Origin: Cynocephalus volans
Lineage: Eukaryota > Chordata > Mammalia > Dermoptera > Cynocephalidae
Direction of reading: 5' to 3'
NCBI RefSeq assembly: GCF_027409185.1
Contig: NC_084463.1
Span: 42,634,407 to 42,698,406 of the forward strand
DNA length: 64,000 nucleotides
Made by a program: the position numbers and the translations under genes. Below the pieces are notes generated by a model. It was not told the DNA's origin and did no database searches. It worked only from the letters and a program-made list of their open reading frames with translations. Numbering within the stretch: position 1 is the stretch's first letter; every line of letters starts with the position of its first letter. Below are positions 36,020 to 47,910 of the stretch, piece after piece.

Positions 36020-36923
36020 GTATCCGCTTATAGTATGGTCTCTGCAACAATGGAACATAGAGCTTATTTAAACATCTTTTTTAACCTTTCATTTTGATGG
36101 TTAACAGTTGGAATGTCAGCCTGCAACTTACTAGACACTTTCAGGTGAATGTTAAAGTAAGTTTATATAGTTCCATTCCTGTGTGATGGTGTGTTTGAGA
36201 AATACAGTGATAGAAGGGTTTTTTTTTTTCTTTACTATAGTCATGTCTATATGATTACATTTTAGTAAAAAAAATGTAAAAACTTTATTTCCTCATTTTT
36301 ATTTTTATTTTTTTATGATTGAAGGAGTACAATGGGAATTTGGAGGTGATCTGGCAAAAGGCACCCAGCCTAGGCTCTTGAATGGGTTTTGGTTTTCTGG
36401 GAACCCCTGAGAATTAGCTACAGCTGCGTGTGTCTGTATGTACAGTTTTCCATCAGATTCCCAAAAGGGATTAGACCCTGTGCCTAGTTTAACCCTCCCA
36501 TGTGGAGACACACAGGGAATGGCTGCAGATCGTGCAGCTGCTCACCGTGCCCACAGCCGCTGTGCATGCGGGAAAGCTTACTTTGCTGCAGACGTGGGTA
36601 AGCCTACACCTTACATGGCCTGTCCCTCTCACAGGAGAGCTCTCTGAAATTGAGGCTGTGAGTAGAAGTCATTTTAAAGGGTGTCCTGCTGAAACCAAGA
36701 CTGGAGTCAAGCATTCGGATGCTTGATTGTGAATTTCTTTTACTACTTCATTATTTCATTATTTCAAATGTTGGACAATAAGGCTATGAAAGTCAAAATC
36801 AGAATTGCTAAAATCTCCCATTTCAGGCTGTACTTTTGAGGTTTGGGTACAAATTTTAAAGCAGATGCTTTCCTCTCATGGCCACAGGTAAAGTCTTTCC
36901 CCTGTCCTCTGTTTGCATTGTAG

Positions 36924-37119
36924 GAGCTCTGTCTGATCCGCTTTCATCCCCTGACAGAGGAAGAAAAGGTTGCCTATGTTTCTCTCTACTCCTACTTGAG
37001 CAGTCGTGGCCGTTTTGGTGTTGTACCTAATAAGACCAGGCACATCAAGAACCTCTACCTCATTCCACTGGGTGCTAAGGACCCTATTCCATCCGCACTC
37101 TTGCCCTTTGCGGGACCAG
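36924..37119 (+). CDS. DIDO1: DIDO1-like coding exon 13 (SPOC domain)
   Basis: Residues 1100-1164 plus one base, acceptor TTTGCATTGTAG, donor CCAG|GTAAGC. Reads ELCLIRFHPLTEEEKVAYVS, then LSSRGRFGVV and LYLIPLGAKDPIPSALLPF. The GRFGVV and LYLIPL strands of SPOC are intact. Confidence 0.9.
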
Positions 37120-40100
37120 GTAAGCACCAACTTTCTGGGTGGTAATTAGGAACATGTGATACCCACACATATTCTCCTGTGACATATAGTCCTGCTGAGT
37201 TGGGATCCTGTACGGGCCCCTCCACTTCCTGGACTTGTGTCGGGGGCTGGAATCCATCACTCCCAGCATGGCCCCAGCACCAACTGGAGCCCACTCTTAA
37301 CACCTGGCATGGGCTTGACTCATGCCAACTTTTTGGAATTAAAGGCCCACAGAGGAATTGATTAGTATCAGTATGTAACCCTTGTCCTTGGTTTCTTTCA
37401 CCATATATGTGGCTTAATTCTAACCACTGAGTCTGAGGCTAGACCTTCCACCATGAACTCAACGGATACAGACATGGATCTAAAAAGTCTTCATATACAC
37501 TGTACACGCTGGTGTTTTGGAGGGCATCAGGTGGGGGTGTCGCCTCTGTGGAAGATGGCACATTTTAACTGAAGCTGGTCTTTCAATATCTCACCTACTT
37601 ACTTGCCTATTTTCACACACTTTATGAATTGTAAACCTCACAGCAGCCCTCACATGGGAGGTGGGGAAGTACCATCCTGTGCCCAGCTGGTGCCCGGCCT
37701 CCCACAGGGCTGCCTCTTCCCTGCTGCAGCCCTTGTGGCCTTTACTTCTGCGCTTTCTTGGGACACACACCACTCTCCAGGTTAACACTCATGACACAGG
37801 AGCTACCAAAATGGAGTGAACCCAGAGAGTTACCCCTGGGAAATCTGGTCCTCTCTTGCTCCTCCCCTAGATGTGGGGCACAGTTGGGGGTGCTCATGTT
37901 TCCCTTTGCCCTCATGTGTTTGGTATCGTCATGCTGGACACACCTTACAGCAGTGTAGAGCATCATTGATTTGAGACAAGTCCCTTCATCTCAGTAAACA
38001 TTTCTTCTAAGGTCCAAGATAGGTGAATTTTATTGTTTCTTTCAGGAATATAAGTTATTTCCAAGGTGCTAGTTATATTTCAAATATTCATGCAACCATA
38101 ACATAACAAATATGTGAGTCAGGTGATAAGATTTGACTATTTCAGGATAGGGGTACGCATTTTGGGAAAGGCCTATTTAAATTTAAAAACTTTGGGAATT
38201 TTGCTGGGGATGTTCAAAACTGTGGAGCTTTACTAGATCATTTCCCAGTGTGTGCAGATGAGATGGGCGAGAGTTGAAAGCATCTAAAAAACCAGCTGCT
38301 TTTAGATCCCAATCTCTAGACAGCTTGCTGTTTTCAAGACCAACATAAATATTAAGTAACCTCACCTCTGATGTATAAGACAACAAAGGTCAAAGCCAGC
38401 TTGCCAGGGCTGGGATATACTAATTGTTTTCATCAATAAGCATATTAGGCTATTAAAAGATAGTTGAGTGAACCACATTATGAAGCCTGGGGACCGAATC
38501 TTCCTGAGTTTAACACAATGGTTAACCCAGCACACGCAGTTGATTGATGAAAGAAACTTGATTTGTGCAAGAGCCCTGATGTTAGCCCTTTAGAAGTTGA
38601 GCCTTTCCCTGAGTGAGGTAGTCCCTGGTGACTTCCGCATGCAAAGACCCCCCAGTCCTTCCTGTCTGGTGCCCCACCCCCACCCCAGCCAAGCCCACTC
38701 CTACTTCTGCTCCTGAGACCAAGTTTGTAGGGAGAGAGCCTGGCTTACAGAACTGCCCCACAGACAGAACTTCAGCTGTGACTCAGTAGGTCCGAATGTG
38801 CTCAGCAGTTAAACCTGTACTGAAGCTCTGGGACCATCTGCAGCAGAGATAGTTTGTCCACAAAGTCATGATAGCTGATTTAACAATTGACCAAACCCCA
38901 AAACTCTGTGTTTAAATTAGCTATAAAGTATTCGGTAAATATCTATTATGGTGAAAGAAGTAGTATTTGAAGATAAAATACCCATAATGAATGCTAATTA
39001 GGAAATTTTGGAAGTGCTTTTCAGTGTGGTGGCCAGACGCCACATGCTATCCCCTCCTTTGCCTTTTCTTTTGCTGACACACTGCTGTTACCAGATGGGG
39101 CAGGGAGAGGACGTTTCGACAGAAAGTTCTCATGAGAGGAGGGTGGCGTGGTACTAGGATATGTTGGGATCACAGCTCACCCATGGGTGCCTTCAACACG
39201 AGTCTCTTACACAGCAGCCTGTGAAGCAGGTGACCTTTAGGACACCCTTAAGCAGGGAGGGGAGCAGAGCGGCGTCAGTCTGCGGAGGCCGGGTTGCCCG
39301 AGTTCAACCTGGTGTCCTCCTCCTAAGTGGCGGGCAGGACATCCACCTGCCCTCGTGTGCTCAGCTTTCAGTAATCAATTCCGTACTGAATTTTGGAAGA
39401 CTCAAAGCAAACATATTTAGAACTATGAAAACAACACTGTGAAGTGATGTGTGATCATCTCTAAATCACAAAAAGAACAGGACAATCTTAGCAGTGCTTT
39501 AAATTGTAAGAAAAAAGTGTGATTACCTCCTGTATTTTATGTAATGTTATCTGTAAATTGAATTTATACAGTCTGACTGATTGTATCCTTATGCTATTGA
39601 AACAAATATTCTGTCCTTCGTGAACCATTTTTCTGTAAGTTACTGTTTGTGACTTGGCTGTTTAGTTAGTTCCCCTTTGGGAATTCTTGATGGAGTGTGA
39701 GTGTGGGGGTGGGAGATCATTATGGGAATGTTAGCATTCCTGATGTAAGTTGTCACAACTTAGGATCTTTGGGGTAACCGTTTCTTAACAAATACCTATT
39801 CTGTAAACGGATGCTGTACCCCAAAGCTCCCAGTCTGTCTCCATGTGACTGTCCTTCCCCACCAGTGTGCTGAATGCCTCGGCGCTTTACTTAAGCACAA
39901 GCCCTGTGTTTACAAAGACTCAAACATTAGCTAGTTTTTGATAAATTAATGCTCATTGAATTTTTTTCTAAGCCTCAAACATCTACTCTAGCTATTTCAG
40001 TCAGCATTATTGTTTCATTCATTGTAATTCTGGTACCAGAAACTAATGAATTTACCTAATGGTTTTTGTGCTTTACTGATTATGATCCTTTTGGTCATTG

Positions 40101-40678
40101 TAAATTGAGTTGAATTGGTCCTTAATCATTAACACCTAATACTAGTATATTTAGCTTAACTTATGTGTTGCAACTCATAAGTGAATGACAAAAAGGGCTG
40201 TTACCTTCTGGATATGTCACAAGAGGCACATAAGAGCGTATCTGAGATCCGTTTGTTTAAAAGACATGCTGGTCCACACGCACTTTTGATCCCTGGAGGT
40301 TAACAATGTTAGTCATTGCTGTAGTGCCCTTCCCGCCGCCTCCACCATGCTATTGCTTTAGCATTGTGTGTAATTTTTTATAAAACATGTAACAAGTTCT
40401 GACCGTTGGGGTGAGTTTACTCTTGAATTGGGCGCTTGGTTCTGTAGTTGGTGGCTAGGGGACTAATCCCTCCCTTTCAGCGGCCACCATCAGGGCTGGG
40501 TAGGCCTGGTGGTGACTTCGTGGGACGGGAACCATTCGTTCTTTTGCAATAAGCTCCTCAAACACTCGGCTTTATTTTCCCACAGAATTTCCCACGTGAA
40601 AGCCCTTAATAAAATTTACCTCTGAAGGATGAAAACTGGATTTAGATTCTAAAATTCACACAAATATTTTGTTTTCAG
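37120..40678 (+). other. Intron 13 of DIDO1-like gene
   Basis: 3.6 kb without recognisable coding sequence or clear transposon. GC-richer patches occur near 37,640-37,760 and 39,240-39,360. Confidence 0.6.
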
Positions 40679-40845
40679 GTCTTGAGTCACCACGTCCAAA
40701 TATAATCCTTGGGTTAGTAATCTGTCATAAAATAAAACGTCCTCCAAGTGCTGGAGAGTTAGACAGGATTGAGAAGAAACGGCCCCGACTTCAACAGGAA
40801 GACGTGGACATTTCCATCTACCCACGATGTCCTTCTGAAGTGTGA
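40679..40845 (+). CDS. DIDO1: DIDO1-like terminal coding exon 14
   Basis: Residues 1165-1219 and stop TGA at 40,843-40,845; acceptor TTTGTTTTCAG. The last SPOC strand, LESPRPNIILGLVICHKIKR, is followed by an acidic/basic tail ending IYPRCPSEV. The total length resembles the DIDO2 isoform, which I recall at roughly 1,190 residues, so this stop may be the normal DIDO2 end rather than damage. The much longer DIDO3 C-terminus is not present downstream. Confidence 0.85.
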
Positions 40846-41297
40846 AATAGAGAAAACCTGGCTAATTTATTTGACTGTACAAAATACATGTTGATAATTT
40901 TTATATTTTCTTAAACTTACTTTTTCAGATGTAACATTAGAGCATTTCACATCTTCTTTTGGAGTCTATTGCATTACACATCACTACAGACTTTCACTTC
41001 ATAGCACAAATTTTTAAGTTATGGAAATATGGAGAACTTATCTACTTGGGGTGTTTGTGTTATAAAACAAGTGTCACTAGGTTAAATTACCTTGAAGTAG
41101 GTGTCATTTCCAATATTTAATATGTTGTGTAGAGTTTTTTTGTCTAAATATACAAAGGTAAAAATGAAGTTTCTTTAGGTTTTGTTGATAGAAATTTCTG
41201 TAAGTTGTATTTATATTGCAGAGTATTTTATCACTGTATATTGGGCTGTCAGGTTCTGTTATTTGAAGGAGAATAAATATCTACAAAGAGTTTTGTC
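40846..41297 (+). other. 3' UTR of DIDO1-like gene
   Basis: About 450 nt of AT-rich sequence after the stop, ending with a poly(A) signal and a GT-rich element. It is free of transposons, consistent with a retained 3' UTR. Confidence 0.6.
41272..41277 (+). promoter_or_regulatory. Polyadenylation signal AATAAA
   Basis: AATAAA lies 427 nt past the DIDO1-like stop. GTTTTGTCTCGTGTGTCTTC follows about 14-33 nt downstream and suits a GU-rich cleavage element. Confidence 0.65.
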
Positions 41298-42959
41298 TCG
41301 TGTGTCTTCACTCAGCATTTTTGTCCTAACACTGGGCAGTCAGAGGTTGGACAAGGGCACCTGGACCCCCAGCTTCTGTTGCCCTCGGCCCCTTCCTGAA
41401 CTTGGGGGATGATCCTAGTCATGACTGGCCACCTGGGTTCCCACATTCTTCATCACTCTGCAGGTGTCATACACCCCTGCTGGGGGCCACCAAGGAGCCT
41501 CCCTCCCAGGGAACCACAGAGTGTGATGAAGGGGGAAACGTGGTCACAGTGTAACAGTGAGGAGGTGCAGGGAGGGGCCGAGTATGTGGCTCCTGGGCAG
41601 GAGGTTGCCCCCAAATCCCAGCCCGTTGGGATTCAAGGGAGACTCCAGCTGCCATTCAGTCTTCTTAGGAAGTGACTGGGCTGAGTTGGTGGCCCAGAAC
41701 AAGTACTTGAAGGTGGAAGGGAGATGGCTGTGCATGGTCACCACAGGGAAGAGCATGCAGGTGTGGGTCTGGCCCACCTTCCATATGACAGATTGATCTG
41801 GTCACCCTTGAGCCAGCAATTAACTTTTCAACAAGTGTGTGTGTCCACAACTCAGCCATGAGCATAGACACTGAGGGGATGTTCCTGAACAAATCGTTGA
41901 CCAGCCCAGGCAGGACAGGCATTGTGTGGCAGTGTTTAGTGGGGCTGGTGTCTCATTTCCCAGCCAAGCTCATGCAGACCTGAGGCAAGTGTAACAAGGG
42001 AGGGGACTTCATAAGGGGTCCCCTCTGACTACCTGTGCTGGCCACACAGCCCCCCACTCCCTTCAAACTGCTGTCACAGCCATTGGCACTGCCTCAACGA
42101 TGGCCCCATCACCTCAAGGGCCTTGTCAATCTGAGTGGTGGCACGTGTGTAGGTGTCCCTCGTGGAAGACTGCTCTGAAGGGGAAGTGGAGTTGGTTTGG
42201 TGGGGCCCCCTCGCCTCATGTCCAGCTGGGTGTGACTCGGCACATCCTTTGTAAATAAGTGACGTAAGAGTAGAGTTAGTGCGCATGTGCCCGGGCACCC
42301 CTTGGCTCATTGCCGCTGTTGTGTACTTCAGTATGGAAGGCAGCGGCTCTGAACTGCTGGTTGGTGGCGCTCGTGTCTGAAGAATAAAGCATGTCCACTT
42401 TGCTGGCAGCTGCTCGGTTTTTCTTTCCCTTACCTAACTCAGGACCTGCACAGGACGAGGCAGAGGGGTCTGCGATCCAGCCCAACAGTGACACTTTGTC
42501 AAACAGTGGAAGTTCCAAATCCACCACACAAACAGTAAGGGGTGCTTGGCACAGCACTTGGCTGCACACTGGTGAGCCCTATGTGGCCTGCAGGTTGCCA
42601 TCAGGGTGGCCTCCCAAATGCCTGGGAAAATATGCCCCCACTTGAAAGCACTCGGGCCTTACAGGCCTCGGGTGTCAGGGTCTCACCTCACCCACGACAG
42701 CCTGATGAAGCCAGCGCGCGACTGGCAGCATATCTAGCTCTTTTCTACTTACTTGGTTTTGTGAAGTTTGTATGATTTTAATTTTAATTATTTTTGTTTC
42801 CATCCATGTTTGCCACCATGAGTCTGAGGGATGGAAACCCGAATTCCAAATCAAACAATTATTATTTGAAATTTACAAAACTGAGTGTAGAAAAAATATG
42901 AATAAACTTTCAAATGAAAAGTCTTATGTTTGTAGTATTTACTTTTCTGAGGTGTAGGG

Positions 42960-43640
42960 GAGAAAAACCTTTTCCTATACTCTCTTAGTGAATTAAACTG
43001 ACAAAAGACAGTTTAACAGAAGAAAACCTTATTTATTTTATTTGGTGTTAACTATTTTTTATTTATTTTTTTTCTTCTTTTTTTCTTTTCTTTTTTTTTT
43101 TGGTGGCTGGCTGGTGAGGGGATCTAAGCCAGTGTCATAACGCCTCGCTCTAACCAACCGAGATAACTGGCCGTCCTGATGCTAATTTTTTAATAATGTG
43201 CGTGGGGGCTTCACAGATGTTAAAAGAAAAAACCAAAAAACATAAATAGCTAAAAAGCGTGGGGACTTACAGCCACTGTAACAACAGGTGATAAATTGTG
43301 GGTAAGTGACTAGACAAAGGGAAGCAGAGGAGGTCTGGGCTTCTTGCTGGTAAATTGTGGGAAGGCAAATACATAAGGAAACATAACAGATAACGGTCAT
43401 TTAACAAGATGGATTTACACAGATCCGCCTCAGTGCTGTCTCTGTCTTTGGTGACAGGATTGTTCTCGTGTGGGAGAGGGGGACACCTTCACAAGGAGGA
43501 ATTTCCATTCTCCTTTTAGGAAGACAGAGGGAAGGCAGAGAGTTCTTCCTGTGTCCGTGTTTTTCTCAGCTTCCTCCAGCTCACAATAATCTTAATGTCA
43601 AAGTGGCATATTCTAGGGTGACATATTCCGATCTCCTCCA
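42960..43640 (-). mobile_element. LTR of a local repeated family, with SINE insertion
   Basis: Minus strand. Its end reads (minus) TCTGTTAAACTGTCTTTTGT; the body continues past the SINE at 43,085-43,176. The same LTR family recurs at 46,280, 46,960, 47,420, 50,690, 52,515 and 61,497. Name not assigned. Confidence 0.5.
43085..43176 (-). repeat. tRNA-Ile-derived SINE (CYN-like)
   Basis: Minus strand: CAGTTATCTCGGTTGGTTAG (A box), then the B-box region ending in CAGCCAGCCACC and an A-rich tail (plus-strand T-run 43,090-43,100). Confidence 0.85.
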
Positions 43641-43937
43641 GAGGTTATTGTTGAAGATCAACCAAGGCAGACACGAGTTAAAGGTGGCAAAGGCAGATGT
43701 CATGTGGGTCTACTGCAATAGGGGAAAGAGACCACCGTGTAGGACTGAGCTCGATTCTGAATATAGCAGGGTCCGCAGGGGGTTCACAGCCAACGAACAC
43801 AGAGAGGCGGTAAGTGAGTGGGACATTACTGAGAGGGGACATCAAGGGTAGGGGGCTTCTTGCTAAACTCACCAAACAGGGTTCTTGTGATGGACAGAAC
43901 ACAGACTTAAAAATCAAAGGTGAGGGATGAGGATTGG

Positions 43938-44330
43938 TATATTAGTCCATTTTCTGTTGCTTATAACAGAACTTTGAAACTGGGTAATTTATAGAGAAAT
44001 ATAATTTATTTCTTCGATTCCGGGAAGCTGGGAAGTCCACGGTCCAGAGGGCGCCTCTGGTGAGGGCCTTCTTCTGGGTAGGGAGTCTCTGCAGGGTCCT
44101 AGATGGTGCAGGAAATCATGTGGTGAGAATGGCCTGAGCAAGAGAGCTGAAATTCTGCTTACAAAGCCATCAGAACCATGCCCATTAAACCATCGGCACG
44201 TTACTCCACGCATGGACCAACCCATTCAGAGGGCACTGTCCTCATGGCCGCTTAAAAGCCCCACCTTTAACCACCACACTGGGGTTCAGTTCCAACTTGA
44301 GCTTGGGGAGACATTCAAACCACAGCAGCC
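43938..44330 (-). mobile_element. MaLR-type solo LTR (MLT1/MST-like)
   Basis: Minus-strand copy: TATTAGTCCATTTTCTGTTG at its end, then CTGGGTAATTTATAGAGAAA and TGGTGAGGGCCTTCTTCTGG, ending near TTCAAACCACAGCA. LTR class assigned from memory of MaLR consensus features. Confidence 0.55.
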
Positions 44331-44752
44331 TGATGAGATGTCAAGGGTGGGGGGCTCTCTCTAAACTGACCTAGCGGGACTTTTTGCTAAGACTGTGCTA
44401 GGCAGGATGAAGACAGGGTCCAAGGCTGAGGCCTCATGGAAAAGAGGGCCCAGAGGCACCTGACTGAAGTTTGGTCAAGGGGTGAGTCTTTGTCATTATT
44501 AAAGCTTTGATTTGCTCTAAGACTTCTGGAATGCCACAAGTTGTTGCCCCCTCACCATCTGGTTTGTGGGAGCTGAGGGGTGTTTGCACATTTTATAGTG
44601 ACATTGGCTGGGAGAACAGTTGGCGTTCCTATAAACCTTAAAGGCAGTATTGTATGGAATAAAATATAGGGAACACTGAAGGGCATTTGATATCAATTTT
44701 TGATATCAGATCCATAGTGCTGTGTGGTGCTGGTGTGGGAAGGTACCTGCTA

Positions 44753-45163
44753 TGGGTCAAATGTGTTCCCCCAAAGTTCGTGTGCTGGAAACTTGACCCC
44801 CACTTTAACAGTATTAAGAGGGTGGGAAATCCTGTTATGATACTTGAAAGGTGGGGCCTTTGAGAGGTGATTGGATCATGAGGACTACACCCTCAAGAAT
44901 GGATTCATCCATTCATGGAGTAATGGGTTATCATGGGTGTAGACTGATGGCTTTCTAAGAAGGGAGCTGTTCTTACCTGTGACACCCTACATCACCAGAG
45001 GACCCTGTGGAGAGTCCCCACCAAGAAGGCCCTCACCACATGCACCTCCTGGACTGTGGACTTCCCAGCCTCCAAAACTGTAAGAAATAAATTCCGTTTC
45101 TTTATAAATGATCTAGTATCAGGTATTCCATTATAAGCTACAGAAAACAGACTAATACAGGAC
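44753..45163 (+). mobile_element. MaLR-type solo LTR, inverted relative to 43,938 copy
   Basis: Plus-strand copy from ATGGGTCAAATGTGTTCCCC to ACAGAAAACAGACTAATACA. It carries AGGTGATTGGATCATGAGGA, CTGTAAGAAATAAATTCCGT and the typical end. It forms an inverted pair with the preceding LTR across about 420 bases. Confidence 0.55.
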
Positions 45164-46279
45164 TCTGGCGTTACAGGGCCTGCCCAACTTGTTCTGTCAC
45201 TGCTAGAGTGAGCAGGATTGAAGCCACGTTGGGACCTAAAACTACATGGGCTCCAGGCAAATTTTAAAAGGACAGTTTTTTTCTTGGCATGTATTTCTGA
45301 GTTCCTTCATTTCCCATGGTTATTTGATATTTTAAACCTTGATATGGGGCAAGATGACATTATTTACAGAAACGTAAAGCTTTTTTCCAGACAGCCTGAA
45401 GCTGCAGACTTGCCAGGATGCACACACTATCCAGACCCTGAGATAACCACAAGGATGGGAGCAGAAACCAGGTGGAGTCTTGGTGAGACCTTGCACCCGG
45501 CTCCTTGAACGGAGCCCCCACAGCTCGTGTCCCCCTCCGTCCTGCTTTTCATTTTCCATAGTCCCTTCCCTCAATTCCCTCTTTAAAAACCCCTCAGTAA
45601 ATACGAGTCTGGCCTTTCTCCTTCAGGTTTATTGGAGAGATGGTTAGCCTGACACCTCTCCTCAGGTCACTGGTATTTCTGAATAAAAGCTGACTTCCGT
45701 CTTTACCACCATTTGACTTTTCAGTGGCTTGTTTTTGAAAGGGAGCAGCCGGACCCGTGCCTGGTAACAACATGACCCTGGTGATTGGCACCCACGTCCT
45801 AGTGAGTGCGATGCATGCCCACCTTCCCAGGAATCTGGTGGAAATGGTGTTATGTCTGGTGTCTGCAGCCCAGAATTTTCCAGCCCTTTTGAAGTAACAT
45901 GGAGCATGTCCTTGACTTCTTCTATCAGATGGAGATCTTCAAATATCTGGTCTCTACTTTATCAACCCTACACCTTCTCCCAAACCTTGCTCCCTGACCA
46001 CCAGGTTGTCCCTTCTTTAGCCCTAATATCTTCATGCCTGCCACAATTTCTTATAGGACCTGGTTTCCAGACTTTTTGCGAACTAATGTGATTATTTTTT
46101 TCTGTACTCAAAGTAGAGCCTGTGCTGTATCTGTCAGGGTTTTGTTGCAGTAACAGACAACCCTGCATCCTGGAGGCTCACCATAGCAAGGTTATTTCTC
46201 ACACTTACAACATGTACATCACGGGCTTTGTAGGGGAGGGGGAAAATATCCTGTACACTCTTAGATTCGGTGACTGGGG

Positions 46280-46330
46280 ACTTCAAATTAAACTGACAAA
46301 AGACAGATTAACAGGAGAAAAGACATACAT
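46280..46330 (-). mobile_element. LTR end fragment (same local family)
   Basis: TTAAACTGACAAAAGACAGA then TTAACAGGAGAAAAG is the minus-strand form of the family end seen at 51,030-51,065. Confidence 0.45.
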
Positions 46331-46369
46331 GTTTCATCTTTTAAAAAAAATTTACATATGATAACTAAA

Positions 46370-46960
46370 AAATCTGCTTTGACCAGGTCAGCTAAATTAT
46401 AGTGCCTTGGGGGATCTGGGATAAGTCAGCAATCATGTCCACCTGTCCTGGAAAACATTATCATAAGACCATTTTACTTAGAAGCAGCTGTAATGGCACC
46501 AGGAAGCCATACAATAACCTAGAATAATCCTCGTGACCTTCATCCTGGATCCCTGCATGTAGGTTGTAACCTAGTAACAATCCCAAATCTATATGTAATG
46601 TACAACAAATAGAAAGTTGATGAAGAGATGAGGTGGGACTGTCTTCTCTCACTGTCCTTTGACCCTTCCTCCTTCTTGTGGTTATAAATGCTAAGTTCTG
46701 CTGGTTCTCTCTGGAACTCATTTCTCAGGGTGACCTGACTATGCATTTCCCTGGTTGCAATTGTCATATTGGCTCAATAAATCCTTTTTTTTTTTTTGTG
46801 GCTGTTTGCCAGTATGGGGATCTGAACCCTTGACCTTGGTGTTATCAACACCCCCCCACCCCCACAAGTGAGCTAACTGGCCACACTGGCTTAATAAATG
46901 CTATGCTTTTAATATTTGGCCTCAGTTTCTTTTAGGTCAACACATATATGGGAGCTTCAC
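46370..46960 (+). mobile_element. LTR-like element interrupted by a SINE
   Basis: Plus-strand sequence ends in CATATTGGCTCAATAAATCC, then, after the SINE at 46,785-46,890, resumes as GGCTTAATAAATGCTATGCT. The AATAAA and following GCTATGC suggest an LTR R/U5. Family not named. Confidence 0.4.
46785..46890 (-). repeat. tRNA-Ile-derived SINE (CYN-like)
   Basis: Minus strand: GCCAGTTAGCTCACTTGTGG head, expanded C/G run at 46,850-46,865, B-box region AAGGTCAAGGGTTCAGATCC and A tail. The LTR around it is duplicated at GGCTCAATAAAT / GGCTTAATAAAT, consistent with target-site duplication. Confidence 0.85.
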
Positions 46961-47350
46961 ATAAGAGAACTGAAAACCTAAAGAGGCAGTTAGACCCAGG
47001 GGCTTCTATACCATTTTCACAAAGAGCAATAAATTGTGGAGAAGTGACTAGGGAATGTATGGGGGAAACTCATGGTAGATAGACTCACCTCTGGTGATGA
47101 ATCGATCTCCTCTTCCTGGTACGGGAGAGGGGGCATCTGTACAAATGGAAATTTCCTTTACAAAATTTAAATTTATACCCTGATTTTAGGTAGAAAGGGG
47201 GAGGGCAGGAAACTCCTTATATGTTTGCTGTTTCTCAGTGGCCCTCACTCAAAATAATCAATATATGAAAGTGGCATAGTTTACGGTGGCATGTCCTGAT
47301 CCATTCAGCCTCCTGGGGATTTCATGTGACATATCATCACTCAGGAGGCC
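46961..47350 (-). mobile_element. LTR fragment (same local family)
   Basis: Shares order with 43,260-43,640 and 52,700-52,920: GTGACTAGGGAATG, CTCACCTCTGGTGATGAAT, then GTAGAAAGGGGGAGGGCAG and AAAGTGGCATAGTTTACGG. Confidence 0.45.
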
Positions 47351-47419
47351 AGTTCACAGCCTCCACCATGTAGAATGCTTCAGTGATAGGGTTTGGGACA
47401 CACTATCCCAAATACACAT

Positions 47420-47910
47420 CTTTGGCATAAGGATTATTTTAAGCTGATTATTTGAGGAAATAGCCAACACAGAAGAAACCCTGAAAAGAGAGTAGAAGTT
47501 ACCCTTTTGTAAGGGAAATTTATATCTATAATGAAAGTCTCCATCTGTAAGGATGGCTCTCTCTTAGCACCAAGAAGAAGGTGACTAACTCACTAGAGAC
47601 TCTTAGTGAAAACAGCACTGACTGAGCTCTGCATAATGTTTCTTACCTGTGTTTAAGGTGCTTTTCCTGGCCTCCTATCCAGAACTAGTCTCCCCTTTCT
47701 TGGTTCAGAGAAAGATGGTTATGTAAGTCTGAAGTCAGAGCCACTTCTTGGAGATTTACTCTTGGAGATTTTCCTGAGCATCTCCCATGTGTACAAAGAG
47801 GTATGTGTGTTATTAAACTTCTGTTTTGCTCTTGTTAGTCTGTCTTGTGCCACAGGTAGGCACAGCTGAGAATTATGAAGGGTCTGGAGAAAATTATTTT
47901 TCCTCCACTT
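47420..47910 (+). mobile_element. LTR (same local family), plus strand
   Basis: Begins GGATTATTTTAAGCTGATTA and ends TTCTGTTTTGCTCTTGTTAG then TCTGTCTTGTGCCACAGG, parallel to the 50,690 and 61,497 copies. Confidence 0.45.

Larger units (their letters stand above)
17854..41297 (+). pseudogene. DIDO1: DIDO1 paralogue (DIDO2-like), probable unprocessed pseudogene or lineage-specific gene
   Basis: DIDO1 (death-inducer obliterator) encodes nuclear chromatin/transcription proteins. The long forms carry an N-terminal PHD finger that reads H3K4me3, a central TFIIS-like domain that contacts RNA polymerase II, and a C-terminal SPOC domain. Fourteen coding exons are present in order, all with GT/AG introns and matching phases. 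They total 3,660 nt, or 1,219 codons plus stop, which is DIDO2-like in length. One in-frame TAA (codon 795, 33,619-33,621) and a TAG at the end of the same exon interrupt it. The PHD finger has lost zinc ligands C1, H5 and C6 and its cage Trp; TFIIS-like and SPOC regions remain well preserved. The setting is AT-rich and L1-rich, and the large DIDO3-specific exon is absent downstream, so this is unlikely to be the ancestral DIDO1 locus. Family alignment is against remembered human DIDO1. Confidence 0.85.

Noticed and set aside
17854-41297. That this is the ancestral DIDO1 gene itself
   Set aside because: The PHD ligands, invariant in known DIDO1, are lost, an in-frame stop is present, the DIDO3 exon is absent and the setting is L1-rich. 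A whole-genome check for a second copy would decide.
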